A stretch of DNA of 64,000 nt from Hyphococcus formosus (GCF_046736345.1 NZ_CP157210.1:2728001-2792000), one strand, 5' to 3'. Counted from the first letter of the stretch, positions 32,829 through 42,308 are shown. Program-made: numbers and translations. The notes: generated by a model not told the origin, from the letters alone.

Positions 32829-34439
32829 ATGAGCCTATCAGTAACGGCGACGCCAATGGCGCGCCGCTTTGAAGATTGTGCACCTGCACAATTAATGAAT
32901 CTTACAGCAGCGGCACTTTTTCAGCATGCGGTTGAGCGTGGTGAAGGCAGTATCGCGAAAGATGGCCCGCTTGTCGTCAAAACTGGCGAACATACCGGGC
33001 GGTCTGCACAAGATAAATTTATCGTTCGTCATCCGGCCCAAGAAGACAAAATCTGGTGGGATGCGAATAAATCAATGTCCATTGAGGCGTTTGATCAATT
33101 GCATCAAGACATGCTCGCCTTTGCCTCAGAGCGGGATCTGTTCATGCAGGATCTCGCCGGTGGTGCCGATAAGGAATACGGCATCAAGGTGCGTGTATTT
33201 ACCGAATATGCGTGGCACGGACTATTTATCCAGCATCTTCTTCGCCGTCCGCCATTGTCTGAGCGGCCATCGGTGAACGAGAAAAACGGAGCGCCGGGAT
33301 TTACGATTGTTGATCTGCCGAATTTTGTGGCTGATCCGGAAAAGCATGGTTGCCGCTCAAAGACTGTGATCGCGGTTGATTTCGAGCGCCGCATCGTTCT
33401 GATCGGCGGCACGTCCTATGCGGGGGAGATGAAAAAATCGGTCTTTACGATTTTGAATTACCTCTTGCCGGAGCAAAATGTCATGCCCATGCATTGCTCG
33501 GTCAATGTTGGCAAAGACGATGATCCGGCGATTTTCTTTGGTCTTTCCGGTACCGGCAAAACAACGCTTTCGGCTGATCCTGACCGCATCCTGATTGGTG
33601 ATGATGAGCATGGTTGGGGACCGAACGGTCTGTTCAATTTCGAAGGCGGCTGTTACGCAAAGATGATCCGCCTTTCGCCCACCGCAGAGCCGGAAATTTT
33701 TGCAACCACCAAACGCTTTGGTACGGTCCTCGAAAATGTGGTGATGGACCCGGAAACCCGCGAGCTTGATCTTGATGATGCGACGCTTGCGGAGAATTCT
33801 CGTGGGGCCTATCCGATCGACTACATTCCGAATGCCAGCCTTGACGGTATTACGACACATCCGAAAAACATCATTATGCTGACATGTGATGCTTTTGGTG
33901 TGATGCCGCCAATTGCCAAATTAACGCCGGCACAGGCCATGTATATGTTCCTGTCGGGCTATACGGCAAAAGTGGCCGGTACAGAAAAAGGACTTGGCAA
34001 AGACCCTGAAGCCACCTTCTCGACTTGCTTCGGTGCGCCGTTTATGCCGCGTCATCCGTCAGAATATGGTGCTCTGCTTGGCAGGTTGATTGATCAGCAT
34101 GACGTTTGCTGTTGGCTTGTTTCCACCGGCTGGACGGGCGGGCCTCATGGCAAAGGCCGCCGGATGCCGATTAAGGATACGCGCGCATTGCTGACGGCGG
34201 CGCTGAATGGTTCGCTGAAATCAGCGCCAATGCGCACAGACCCGATTTTCGGGTTTGAGGTGCCGACCGAAGTTGCTGATGTCGATACGCGTATTTTGAC
34301 ACCGCGCGAGACGTGGGATGATCCGGCAGCCTATGATGCGCAGGCGAAAAAACTCGGCGAGATGTTCGTCGAGAATTTCCGTGTTTACGCGCCTTATGTG
34401 GATGATGCGGTCAAAGCCGCAGGCCCTACACTCGACTAA
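32829..34439 (+). CDS. pckA: Phosphoenolpyruvate carboxykinase (ATP)
   Basis: 536 aa, cytosolic, converting oxaloacetate + ATP to PEP + CO2 in gluconeogenesis. The kinase P-loop GLSGTGKTTLS is at about residue 238. Family blocks are HTGRSAQDKF near residue 55, PMHCSVNVG, DDEHGWGPNGLFNFEGGCYAK and ENVVMDPETRELD. The ATP-specific form and length are typical. GGGAGGAAG precedes the ATG. It is a single-gene unit with a strong hairpin terminator at 34456 shared with grpE. Confidence 0.98.
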   Translation: MSLSVTATPMARRFEDCAPAQLMNLTAAALFQHAVERGEGSIAKDGPLVVKTGEHTGRSAQDKFIVRHPAQEDKIWWDANKSMSIEAFDQLHQDMLAFASERDLFMQDLAGGADKEYGIKVRVFTEYAWHGLFIQHLLRRPPLSERPSVNEKNGAPGFTIVDLPNFVADPEKHGCRSKTVIAVDFERRIVLIGGTSYAGEMKKSVFTILNYLLPEQNVMPMHCSVNVGKDDDPAIFFGLSGTGKTTLSADPDRILIGDDEHGWGPNGLFNFEGGCYAKMIRLSPTAEPEIFATTKRFGTVLENVVMDPETRELDLDDATLAENSRGAYPIDYIPNASLDGITTHPKNIIMLTCDAFGVMPPIAKLTPAQAMYMFLSGYTAKVAGTEKGLGKDPEATFSTCFGAPFMPRHPSEYGALLGRLIDQHDVCCWLVSTGWTGGPHGKGRRMPIKDTRALLTAALNGSLKSAPMRTDPIFGFEVPTEVADVDTRILTPRETWDDPAAYDAQAKKLGEMFVENFRVYAPYVDDAVKAAGPTLD

Positions 34440-34455
34440 TGGTCGAGGGCTAAGA

Positions 34456-34487
34456 AAGTCTGAGACGCGAAAGCGTCTTAGACTTTT
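34456..34487. terminator. Terminator between pckA and grpE (convergent)
   Basis: A 14-bp stem with one G-U pair, AAAGTCTGAGACGC (34456-34469 region) against GCGTCTTAGACTTT, around a GAAA tetraloop. The left-to-right T-run (TTTT) fits pckA; the hairpin also spans the last bases and stop of grpE. Confidence 0.85.
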
Positions 34488-35170
34488 GTATCAAGGCGCG
34501 GGCCGGACGAATTGTCGTTGCTTTCGCCTTCACCGGCTGCGCTGCCGGGACCGCTGGAAACAGTTACCATGGCGGCGCGAAGAACCCGGTCCCCAATCGT
34601 GAAACCTGGCTGGGCAACATCAACCACATGACCGTTCGGAATTTCCGTATGCGGTACTTGTGCAACGGCCTGATGCAGGTTGGGATCGAATTTTTCTCGC
34701 TCAGGATTGATCTTGCGAACCCCATGACGGTCGAGCGCCGTTAGCAGGTCTTTTTCCGTCATGCGCAGGCCATCAATGAGGCTCTTGACGCTTTCGCTTG
34801 TCGCCTCGCCTTGGCTGCCATCGGCGGCGCGCAGCGCGCGTTCAAAATTGTCGGTGACGCCGATAAGGTCGCGAGCGAAATTGGTAATCGCGTATTTACC
34901 AGCATCCGCTTTTTCGCGCTCGCCGCGGCGGCGGGTATTTTCGAGTTCTGCCGCGAGCCGCAAAAGCCGGTCATTGAGCGTGTCGATTTCTTTGCGCGCC
35001 TCTTCAAGCGGGTCTGAATCGCCATCCGCCGCAATCGCAGCCGCAATTTCTTCGTCGGTTAGCTGCTCTATCGTTTCGTCGTTCTGGTCGTTTTTCGAAG
35101 CGGGCTGATCCGCGAAATCTGATTGATCACTCATCATACTACTTTTTGCAGGAGGAACATGGTTGCGCAT
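34478..35170 (-). CDS. grpE: Nucleotide exchange factor GrpE
   Basis: Co-chaperone that releases ADP from DnaK, 230 aa. The N-terminal 60 residues are acidic; a long helix follows (EEARKEIDTLNDRLLRLAAELENTRRRGEREK in parts), then the four-helix region and the C-terminal beta domain with HQAVAQVPHTEIPNGHVVDV and GFTIGDRVLRAAMVTVS. It lies 17 bases after hrcA and is read from the same heat-shock transcript. The ATG at 35170 has AGGG seven bases upstream; ATG 35137 or 35134 (MMSDQSDF) are possible alternatives. Confidence 0.96.
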   Translation of the reverse strand: MRNHVPPAKSSMMSDQSDFADQPASKNDQNDETIEQLTDEEIAAAIAADGDSDPLEEARKEIDTLNDRLLRLAAELENTRRRGEREKADAGKYAITNFARDLIGVTDNFERALRAADGSQGEATSESVKSLIDGLRMTEKDLLTALDRHGVRKINPEREKFDPNLHQAVAQVPHTEIPNGHVVDVAQPGFTIGDRVLRAAMVTVSSGPGSAAGEGESNDNSSGPRLDTKV

Positions 35171-35187
35171 TTAGCCCTGCCGGCCGG

Positions 35188-36213
35188 TTATTTCAACATC
35201 CGAGACAGGACTTCGGCTGTGTAATCCACAATTGGGACGACCCGGGCATAATTCAACCGTGTTGGGCCGATTACGCCCAAAACCCCAACGATTTTGCGGT
35301 TCTCGTCACGATAAGGTGCGGTAATGACCGACGAACCGGACAGGGAAAACAACCGGTTCTCCGAACCGATAAAGACTTTTACCCCTTCGCCTTCGCGGGC
35401 GGCATTCAAAAGTTCGATGACGTCCCGCTTGCGTTCAAGGTCGTCGAGCAACATGCGAACCCGCTCAATATCTTGCTCGGATTCATCAAGCAGATGCCCG
35501 CGGCCGCGAACGATCAACTGCCAATTCTCGTCGCCCGCCTTTTCCGCAACGCCTTCACGCACCAGACGCGTTGTCAGTTCATCCAGTTCCGTGCGGTTGG
35601 ATTCGATTTCCTTGACGATGCTTTCGCGGGTCTCGTTCAGGCTTCGACCGCGCAGGCGTGCATTGAGGTAATTTCCGGCGGAAACAAGCGCCGATGGCGG
35701 CAGATCATCGGGCGCATTGATCACCCGGTTTTCGACCCGGCCATCCTCAAACACCATAATGACCAATGCCTTGCCGGGGCTGGTGCGGACAAATTCGATC
35801 TGGCGCAAAGGGGCGTCGGATTTTTGGGTAACGATCAAGCTGGCAGTTTGGGTCAGCCCCGAAAGCCGCTGCGCTGCAATTTCAAGCGGGCTGTCCGGGC
35901 CTTCTTCGCGGGTCTCGGCTTCGATTGCGCGGCGTTCCTCTTCGGAGAGGTCGCCAACCTGCATCAGGCCATCCACAAACAGGCGCAGGCCCAGCTCAGT
36001 CGGCAGGCGCCCCGCTGAAATATGGGGGGCATGCAAAAGCCCCATATCAGTCAGGTCCGCCATGACATTCCGAACCGTCGCAGCCGATACCGCGATGCTG
36101 GAATCGTGGCTTAGTTTGCGCGAGCCGACGGGCTCGCCAGTTGCGAGATAGGTCTCAACGAGGCTTCGAAAAATCGCCCGTGAGCGTTCATCAATGTCAG
36201 TCAGCGTTGCCAT
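35188..36213 (-). CDS. hrcA: Heat-inducible transcription repressor HrcA
   Basis: 341 aa. The N-terminal winged helix (RSRAIFRSLVETYLATGEPV, SHDSSIAVSAATVRNVMADL) precedes a GAF-like domain and the dimer region. The family ending ARVVPIVDYTAEVLSRML is present. HrcA represses groESL/dnaK-type operons through the CIRCE element; I see no CIRCE in this window, so those targets lie elsewhere. hrcA and grpE form an operon divergent from rph, with a candidate RpoH-type promoter upstream. Confidence 0.97.
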   Translation of the reverse strand: MATLTDIDERSRAIFRSLVETYLATGEPVGSRKLSHDSSIAVSAATVRNVMADLTDMGLLHAPHISAGRLPTELGLRLFVDGLMQVGDLSEEERRAIEAETREEGPDSPLEIAAQRLSGLTQTASLIVTQKSDAPLRQIEFVRTSPGKALVIMVFEDGRVENRVINAPDDLPPSALVSAGNYLNARLRGRSLNETRESIVKEIESNRTELDELTTRLVREGVAEKAGDENWQLIVRGRGHLLDESEQDIERVRMLLDDLERKRDVIELLNAAREGEGVKVFIGSENRLFSLSGSSVITAPYRDENRKIVGVLGVIGPTRLNYARVVPIVDYTAEVLSRMLK

Positions 36214-36301
36214 AAACTTTCTATGACTCAGTTTGCGTCACTACTTAAGAAAATAAGTCACTTATGGTCACAAACAAGCCTATCCGGTGTGGTCAGGCGC
36301 T

Positions 36302-36329
36302 AGAATGGGTCGACAGCGTACCCGCCAAG
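36302..36329 (-). promoter_or_regulatory. Candidate RpoH (sigma-32) promoter for hrcA-grpE
   Basis: On the minus strand: CCCCTTGGC, 13-base spacer, ACCCATTCTA, against the heat-shock consensus CCCTTGAA-N13/14-CCCCATTTA. It would start transcription near 36295, about 80 bases before the hrcA ATG. It lies within the hrcA-rph divergent region. Confidence 0.62.
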
Positions 36330-36364
36330 GGGCTAGTTAGGCGCAATAATTTATGGAGAATATG

Positions 36365-37078
36365 ATGAGACCTTCTGGCCGCGCTTTTAATGAACTTCGT
36401 GACGTTTCTTTTGAGATCGGCGTTGCCAAACATGCGGAAGGTTCCTGCCTCGTAAAATTTGGTGATACCCACGTCCTCTGCACGGCGAGTTGGGATGAAA
36501 CGACACCGCCATGGCTGCGTGGTGGTGGTCGCGGTTGGGTGACGGCGGAATATGGAATGTTGCCGCGTTCGACCGGCGAGCGGATGCGCCGCGAAGCAAA
36601 GAAGGGCCAATCGGGCCGCACGCAGGAAATTCAGCGCCTGATCGGGCGTTCATTGCGGGCGGTGGTCGATCTCAAGGCACTGGGCGAGCGGCAAATTCTG
36701 GTCGATTGCGATGTTATTCAGGCTGATGGCGGCACACGTACGGCGTCGATCACGGGTGCATGGGTTGCGATGAACATGGCCTGTAATTGGGCCGTGGAGC
36801 AGGGGATCATCAAAGCAAGCCCGATTGTGGATCGCGTTGCGGCGATCTCGTGTGGCCTTGTTGCGGGTGCACCGGCGCTTGATCTTGATTATGACGAAGA
36901 TTCCACGGCCCAGGCGGATGCGAATTTTGTCATTACCGGCAAGGGCGGTCTTGTCGAGGTGCAAGCAACGGCCGAGGGTGATCCGTTCACAGATGAACAG
37001 TTTTTGGCCTTGCTGTCGCTTGCCAAGGCCGGATGCACGACCCTCGCCGGACAACAAGCAGAGCTGGCGGCTGGCTAG
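36365..37078 (+). CDS. rph: Ribonuclease PH
   Basis: 237 aa phosphorolytic 3'-5' exoribonuclease that trims tRNA 3' ends. Motifs include RPSGRAFNELRDVSFE, SCLVKFGDTHVLCTAS, RGWVTAEYGMLPRST with the active-site region, GRTQEIQRLIGRSLRAVVD and QADGGTRTASITGAW. The start at 36365 is chosen because GGAGA lies five bases upstream and the sequence then begins MRPSGR, like the family; ATG 36353 and 36362 are further upstream. rdgB, often next in line, is replaced here by an MscS-type gene. Confidence 0.97.
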   Translation: MRPSGRAFNELRDVSFEIGVAKHAEGSCLVKFGDTHVLCTASWDETTPPWLRGGGRGWVTAEYGMLPRSTGERMRREAKKGQSGRTQEIQRLIGRSLRAVVDLKALGERQILVDCDVIQADGGTRTASITGAWVAMNMACNWAVEQGIIKASPIVDRVAAISCGLVAGAPALDLDYDEDSTAQADANFVITGKGGLVEVQATAEGDPFTDEQFLALLSLAKAGCTTLAGQQAELAAG

Positions 37079-37145
37079 CCTGCACTTTGCCTGACTAACG
37101 GAACCTGATAGACATCATCCATCTTAGGTTGGATGGTGTCATTGC

Positions 37146-38660
37146 ATGCAAGAACAGGATACGGATCAGAATCCGCCGCCCGCGCCAAGCGACAGCGCGC
37201 CTTCGATGGAGCCTGCGCCCGAGCCCGGAACGCCGCCTGATTTACAAGAGGCCGATCCAGCCCCGGCCGAGATACCGGAAGATGGTTCCGCACTAGACGA
37301 TCTCGTTGGTGGCGATGCCATCCGTGAAAAGCTCGAAGCCCTTTGGAATACGCTGCAAAGCCAGATGCTGACATTGGGCGTCGCCATTGAGGCGGGGGTG
37401 CTGTTCGCGGCTATTCTCCCGGCGGCATTTTTCGGCCCGCGCCTGCGTAAGCTTATCCAGACACAGATTGCGCCCCGCGCGCCTTATGGCGTGTTGCGCC
37501 GCGCCGCGAATGCTCTTGCCAATTTGGCGACGCCACTGGCGCTCTATCTGTTTTTACAAATCGCGGTTTTCGTTTTAAGCGCGAGCGGAAACTCAACGGC
37601 GCTTGTCTCTGCGGGTGTGAGCCTGTTGACCGCTTGGATTGTCATCCGTCTCGTGACCTTGGTGATCCGCTCGCCCTTCTGGTCAAAGGTTGCGTTCTAT
37701 GTGGCATGGCCAATCGCAGCGCTTGATGCGTTTGGTGTGCTTGATGATCTCGTTCTGCAACTGGAAAGCTTTTCGCTGCCAATCGGCGTCGATGAAGACG
37801 GCGTGCAACAAACATTCTCTGCGCTTGATGTGTTGCGCACGATCGCCGTCTTTGGTGTGTTGTTCTGGGCGGCGCGTTTCATCAATTCATTAATCAAGGG
37901 ACGGATTAATGCGATTGACGAGCTGACCGTTTCGTTCAAAGCGCTGCTTTCGAAAATTCTCGATGTCCTGCTGCCGATCGTTGCATTGGTTGTTGCGCTA
38001 CAGATAGTCGGATTTCCCTTTGGGACGCTGGCAATTTTTGGTGGTGCTGTCGGTCTTGGTATCGGTCTGGGGATGCAGCGTACGGTTTCGAATTTCTTTG
38101 CCGGGTTTACGCTGATTGCTGACAAGTCGATCAAGCCCGGCGACGTCATCGAAATTGAGGGCACCTATGGCTGGGTTACGAAAATGAATGCCCGATATGT
38201 TTCCTTGCGTACCCGTGATGGCATGGCGCATCTCGTGCCGAACGATAAGTTCATCGAAGAAGGGGTCGTGAATTGGTCGCATGATGATCGTGTTGTTCGA
38301 ATGCACGCGCCGTTTGGCGTGTCTTATGGCACCAAAGATTTGCGCGGTCTGGCGCGCGCCGCAGAGGAGCGCGCATTGACGATTGATCGGGTGCTAAAAA
38401 ACCCGGCACCGCGCTGTAATCTGATGGAATTTGGTGACAGCTCGATCAATTTCGATCTGCGCTTCTGGATCAACGATCCCGCCAATGGCACCGCGAATGT
38501 GCGCAGCGATGTTTTCATGGCGATTTGGGATATGCTTGGTGAAATGGGTATCGAAGTCCCATTCCCGCAGCGCGATTTGCATATAAAATCAGCGCCGGAA
38601 GGCGCAAAAATTGCGATAGAAACGCGCGAAGAGGCCAATTCAAACCCGCGTGATGGTTAG
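37146..38660 (+). CDS. MscS-family mechanosensitive channel
   Basis: 504 aa inner-membrane channel. Residues 1-60 are Pro/Glu/Asp-rich and polar. Five to six spans follow (about 75-310). The pore-lining helix and beta domain appear as AVGLGIGLGMQRTVSNFFAGF and KPGDVIEIEGTYGWVTKMNARY. The C-terminal alpha/beta domain includes NLMEFGDSSINFDLRFWIND and the ending PFPQRDLHIKS. It would relieve osmotic downshock by gated ion efflux. It lies 67 bases after rph. The leading polar region is longer than in E. coli MscS, resembling the larger YbdG/YnaI classes. Confidence 0.93.
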   Translation: MQEQDTDQNPPPAPSDSAPSMEPAPEPGTPPDLQEADPAPAEIPEDGSALDDLVGGDAIREKLEALWNTLQSQMLTLGVAIEAGVLFAAILPAAFFGPRLRKLIQTQIAPRAPYGVLRRAANALANLATPLALYLFLQIAVFVLSASGNSTALVSAGVSLLTAWIVIRLVTLVIRSPFWSKVAFYVAWPIAALDAFGVLDDLVLQLESFSLPIGVDEDGVQQTFSALDVLRTIAVFGVLFWAARFINSLIKGRINAIDELTVSFKALLSKILDVLLPIVALVVALQIVGFPFGTLAIFGGAVGLGIGLGMQRTVSNFFAGFTLIADKSIKPGDVIEIEGTYGWVTKMNARYVSLRTRDGMAHLVPNDKFIEEGVVNWSHDDRVVRMHAPFGVSYGTKDLRGLARAAEERALTIDRVLKNPAPRCNLMEFGDSSINFDLRFWINDPANGTANVRSDVFMAIWDMLGEMGIEVPFPQRDLHIKSAPEGAKIAIETREEANSNPRDG

Positions 38661-38762
38661 ATCACCACGTTTTCCAATTGTTGCAGTGCCCGTTAGGCAG
38701 TCTATACTCTGACGGGGTCGATGATTTATGCGATTGGGCTTAGCTCATTCTGGAGAAAGAGT

Positions 38763-39320
38763 ATGTTTAGGTTATTCACACTGGGTGGTCTTGCGATCTT
38801 GCTGGCCGCATGCGCCACTGCGACGCCTTATGGGCCAGCTACATCAAGTGGCGGCTACGGATTTTCCGATCAGCGTATCGAGAACAACCGGTATCGGATT
38901 ACCTTTCGGGGGAACTCGCTGACATCACGGGAAACCGTCGAGAACTCGCTGCTCTATCGGGCAGCAGAACTGACGGTTGAACTTGGCTATGATTACTTCA
39001 TCGCCGTTGAAAATGACACTGAAGCCCGGACGTCCTATTCGTCGTCTGCGCCGCCAGCGTTCTACGGGCGTTATGGTTATGGTCATCCGTTCCACCGTCC
39101 TCATTACGGCTTCCCTTATTATGCCTATGGTTTCGGCTGGGGTGATCCGTATTATGACAATTATACCCGCGAGATCACACGCTATTCAGCGGTTGCATTT
39201 ATTGCGATGTATAAAGGCGGAAAACCGGCGGACAATCCAATGGCATTTGATGCCCGCGAGGTCATGGCCAATCTGGGGCCGGTCGTCCTCGGCGCGGATC
39301 GAAATAATCCGGGATACTAA
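38763..39320 (+). CDS. CC0125/CC1285-family lipoprotein
   Basis: 185 aa. A lipoprotein signal ends at LLAAC (Cys about residue 17). The mature domain has the family segment FSDQRIENNRYRITFRGNS, LTSRETVENSLLYRAAELT and GYDYFIAVE. A Tyr/Gly/His-rich patch follows (YGRYGYGHPFHRPHYGF), then TRYSAVAFIAMYKG. The start at 38763 has GGAGAAAGAG upstream; the longer reading from 38721 is unlikely. The role is unknown; it is expected on the periplasmic side of the outer membrane. A strong terminator shared with the PilZ gene follows. Confidence 0.82.
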   Translation: MFRLFTLGGLAILLAACATATPYGPATSSGGYGFSDQRIENNRYRITFRGNSLTSRETVENSLLYRAAELTVELGYDYFIAVENDTEARTSYSSSAPPAFYGRYGYGHPFHRPHYGFPYYAYGFGWGDPYYDNYTREITRYSAVAFIAMYKGGKPADNPMAFDAREVMANLGPVVLGADRNNPGY

Positions 39321-39324
39321 GTTT

Positions 39325-39357
39325 AAAACCGCCGGTGTCAGTGCCGGCGGTTTTTTT
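39325..39357. terminator. Bidirectional terminator
   Basis: AACCGCCGG (39327-39335) pairs with CCGGCGGTT (39343-39351), followed by seven T. The opposite strand also ends in T after the stem, so it serves the lipoprotein and the convergent PilZ gene. Confidence 0.88.
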
Positions 39358-39958
39358 ATACGGCGCGCAGAATGTGTGTCGTATCCGCGTCAGCTGATCC
39401 GGCATCGGTCGTATTCGTTTCATAAACGACGACAAATCCGCGTGGCGTGTGCCGAACAATGACGCCGCGACGTCTTCCCACATGAATTGAAGAGCCCACT
39501 GGCGGACGGCGCGGCGCGTCAACCGATACACCGTTTACGGATGTATCAACAATTTTGACAAACAACGACGCACCATCATCAAGCCGACAAACGGTCCGGC
39601 TATTACCTTCGCGGTGACGCGGCGACGCGCGGCGATCACCAAGCCCGTCAGAAAATGTTGGATTGGCGAGCATCATTAACTGTTCGGTTAACAGGGCGCG
39701 GCGACGTTTCGACAATAGGAAAGAGCCGGCGAAACCATCAGGGAATACCCGGGCAACCGTGCATTCAATAACGTCGAGCCCCTCGATGGAGATCACCGCT
39801 GCATCACCGACAACAACATTCGCGTCGGTAATGATTGCCATGTCGCCTGGGGACATGTTTAACAGCCGGCCCTCATATTCATCGACCGCATTAATCACAA
39901 TTCGTACCGGCAGGCTTAGGCTGATCCTGCGATACCGTCTTGCGTCATTCTTAAACAT
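39356..39958 (-). CDS. Tandem PilZ-domain protein
   Basis: 200 aa with two PilZ-like halves. The first begins ARRYRRISLSLPVRI and has the NMSPGDMAI motif in the place of D/NxSxxG. The second begins near RRASPRHREGNSRTV and has DTSVNGVSVDAP. PilZ domains bind cyclic di-GMP through RxxxR and D/N-x-S-x-x-G; the first half keeps RRYRR and the second keeps DxSxxG with RHR nearby, so one or both sites may work. No output domain is present. It is divergent from the prolyl oligopeptidase gene. The partner pathway is unknown. Confidence 0.85.
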   Translation of the reverse strand: MFKNDARRYRRISLSLPVRIVINAVDEYEGRLLNMSPGDMAIITDANVVVGDAAVISIEGLDVIECTVARVFPDGFAGSFLLSKRRRALLTEQLMMLANPTFSDGLGDRRASPRHREGNSRTVCRLDDGASLFVKIVDTSVNGVSVDAPRRPPVGSSIHVGRRRGVIVRHTPRGFVVVYETNTTDAGSADADTTHILRAV

Positions 39959-40158
39959 CGTATGGTTGTCCTGAATTGTGTCTCTGCGCCAAGCCGTTGC
40001 AAGCTACTGGCCAACGGCAAAACCTTTTCTAACGGGAAAGGTAGAATTTTATTGATCGCAAATAACGAACGCTTTGCCGTACCGTAACTTTGCTTCATGG
40101 CTAAGGGTTTGTATGGTTAAACCGTTTGTTTTCCTCACCCATCCGGAGACTTCCTGAC

Positions 40159-42282
40159 ATGCTTAAAAAACTGCTTAGCGCGGCTGCGCTTTTCGCCCTG
40201 ATATTTCCTGTCACGGCCGGAGCGCAGCAGGACGCAGAAGATCCGTTTCTCTGGCTAGAAGAGGTCGAGGGCGAAAGCGCGCTCAACTGGGTTAAGGCAC
40301 AAAACACGCGGTCTTTGGCTGAACTCGAAGCCGATCCGCGTTTTGATGATATGTATCAAGAGGCCTTGGCGGTTTTGACTTCCGATGCGCGCTTGCCGCT
40401 TGGTGATATCCACGGCTCATATGTTTACAATTTCTGGGTCGATGAAACCCATGTGCGGGGCATTTGGCGGCGCAGCAAGTTAGAGGCTTACGCCTCCGGT
40501 GCGCCAAATTGGGAAACGGTTCTTGATTTTGACAAATTAGCTGCCGATGAGGGCGAGAACTGGATTCACGGCGATATTGTCTGTCTCAATCCTGAATATC
40601 GCCACTGCATGATTGAAATGTCTTATGGCGGCAAAGACGCCGCTGTCTGGCGCGAATTTGATACCCGGACCAAGACCTTCGTCGAGGGCGGCTTTTACCT
40701 GCCGGAAGCAAAGAGCTTTCTCGATTGGGCCGATAAAGACACGCTATTAGTCGGTACCGATACCGGTGAAGGATCACTGACCGATTCCGGTTATCCGCGC
40801 ACAATCCGTATCTTGAAGCGTGGGCAGACATTAACCGATGCGCCGGTTTGGTTTGAAGGCGAGGCATCGGATGTGTGGGTGTACCCGGTGGTTGAGCACG
40901 ACGACGACGAGACCTATTTGTTCGCAGGGCGCGGGAAATCGTTTTTCGAGACAGAGATGTTCTTTACCAAGGCGCTCGATGGCGAAAAAGAAAAGCTGAA
41001 TATCCCTCTGAATGCGGATTATTCCGGTGTGTTTAGCGGGCGTAAAACAAACCCGCTAGCGATTTTTCGATTGCGCAAGGATTTCGACGCGGGTGAGCGA
41101 ACGTATTTTTCCGGCTCGCTTGTTGGTGTCGATCTTGAAACCGGCGCGCTGACCGAAATTCTGCGCTCAAGTGATAAGCAACCGATCCAAAGCGTTGGCA
41201 TCGGTGAAGATGAGATCTTTATTCAGTATCTTGACGATGTCTCCGGAAAGGCGGCGCGATTGCGGCCCGGTGGCTCGAAAGGTGGCTGGCAGAAGAAACA
41301 GATCAAGTTGCCTGAAAGTGGTGTGATTAACCTCGTCTCGGTTGGTGATGACGAGGCCGTCTTTACCTATGAGAGCATGAATTCCCCCACTGCGCTTTAT
41401 TTTGTGTCGGACCGCAACAAGGCGGAAAAGATCGACCAGATGCCTGCATTCTTTGATGCGGAAGGGGTTGTGGTTGAGCAACGTTTCGCAACGTCCAAGG
41501 ACGGCACGAAAGTTCCCTATTACGTGATGGGCAAAGAGGATGTTCTTGAGAGCGGGAACGCGCCGACCATTCAATATGGCTATGGCGGGTTTTTGGTTCC
41601 TATCCTGCCGATCTATTACGAAGATCCGTCGCGGCCCCAACATGGGGCATTGGCGGGCTCAATGTGGGTCAAGCGTGGCGGCGTTATGGTGCTGTCGAAT
41701 ATTCGCGGCGGGTCGGAATATGGCCCCGGCTGGCATCAAGGGGCGCTAAAAGAAAATCGTCAAAAGGCATTTGATGACTTCATCGCAATCTCGGAGGACC
41801 TGATTGAGCGCGGTATAACTTCGCCAGAGAAGCTAGGCGCAATCGGGCGGTCTAATGGTGGTCTCTTGATGGGGGCGATGTTGACTCAGCGTCCAGACCT
41901 TTATGCGGCGCTTGATATTGGCGTGCCGCTTTTGGATATGAAGCGCTACAACAAACTGCTCGCCGGTGCGTCATGGATGGGCGAGTATGGCAACCCGGAT
42001 CTTGATGATGAATGGGCGTATATTAGTCAGTATTCGCCCTATCAAAAAATTGTTGCGGATCAGCCTTATCCGAAAGTGCTGTTCTACACCTCTACCAAAG
42101 ATGACCGCGTTCATCCCGGACATGCGCGCAAGGCGGCGGCCAAGCTCGATGATCTAGGATATGAGTTCTATTATTATGAGAATATCGAAGGCGGTCATGG
42201 CGGCACAGCGAATCAAGACCAGCTCGCGCATCGTACTGCGCTTGAATATGTGTATTTTGCAAAGATGCTAATGGGTGACTAA
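40159..42282 (+). CDS. Secreted prolyl oligopeptidase-family (S9) serine peptidase
   Basis: 707 aa. A signal peptide covers about residues 1-23 (LLSAAALFALIFPVTAGAQQ). The seven-bladed propeller occupies about 25-425 and starts with the lid sequence DPFLWLEEVEGESALNWV. The alpha/beta hydrolase domain has GGSEYGPGWHQG, the nucleophile Ser in GRSNGGLLMGA (about residue 565), the Asp in TKDDRVHPGHARK and the His in EGGHGG. It hydrolyses short peptides, typically after Pro, in the periplasm or outside. ATG 40159 has CGGAGA upstream; a TTG at 40126 is less likely. Confidence 0.93.
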   Translation: MLKKLLSAAALFALIFPVTAGAQQDAEDPFLWLEEVEGESALNWVKAQNTRSLAELEADPRFDDMYQEALAVLTSDARLPLGDIHGSYVYNFWVDETHVRGIWRRSKLEAYASGAPNWETVLDFDKLAADEGENWIHGDIVCLNPEYRHCMIEMSYGGKDAAVWREFDTRTKTFVEGGFYLPEAKSFLDWADKDTLLVGTDTGEGSLTDSGYPRTIRILKRGQTLTDAPVWFEGEASDVWVYPVVEHDDDETYLFAGRGKSFFETEMFFTKALDGEKEKLNIPLNADYSGVFSGRKTNPLAIFRLRKDFDAGERTYFSGSLVGVDLETGALTEILRSSDKQPIQSVGIGEDEIFIQYLDDVSGKAARLRPGGSKGGWQKKQIKLPESGVINLVSVGDDEAVFTYESMNSPTALYFVSDRNKAEKIDQMPAFFDAEGVVVEQRFATSKDGTKVPYYVMGKEDVLESGNAPTIQYGYGGFLVPILPIYYEDPSRPQHGALAGSMWVKRGGVMVLSNIRGGSEYGPGWHQGALKENRQKAFDDFIAISEDLIERGITSPEKLGAIGRSNGGLLMGAMLTQRPDLYAALDIGVPLLDMKRYNKLLAGASWMGEYGNPDLDDEWAYISQYSPYQKIVADQPYPKVLFYTSTKDDRVHPGHARKAAAKLDDLGYEFYYYENIEGGHGGTANQDQLAHRTALEYVYFAKMLMGD

Positions 42283-42308
42283 CCTATAGCCTTTGGTTAT
42301 CGGAATCG

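Noticed and set aside
35146..36018. 290-codon open frame on the plus strand
   Set aside because: Antisense shadow of hrcA, which has clear family motifs in the other direction.
36214..36364. CIRCE element in the hrcA-rph intergenic region
   Set aside because: The TTAGCACTC...GAGTGCTAA palindrome is not found; short runs around TAAGTCACTTA do not fit the consensus.
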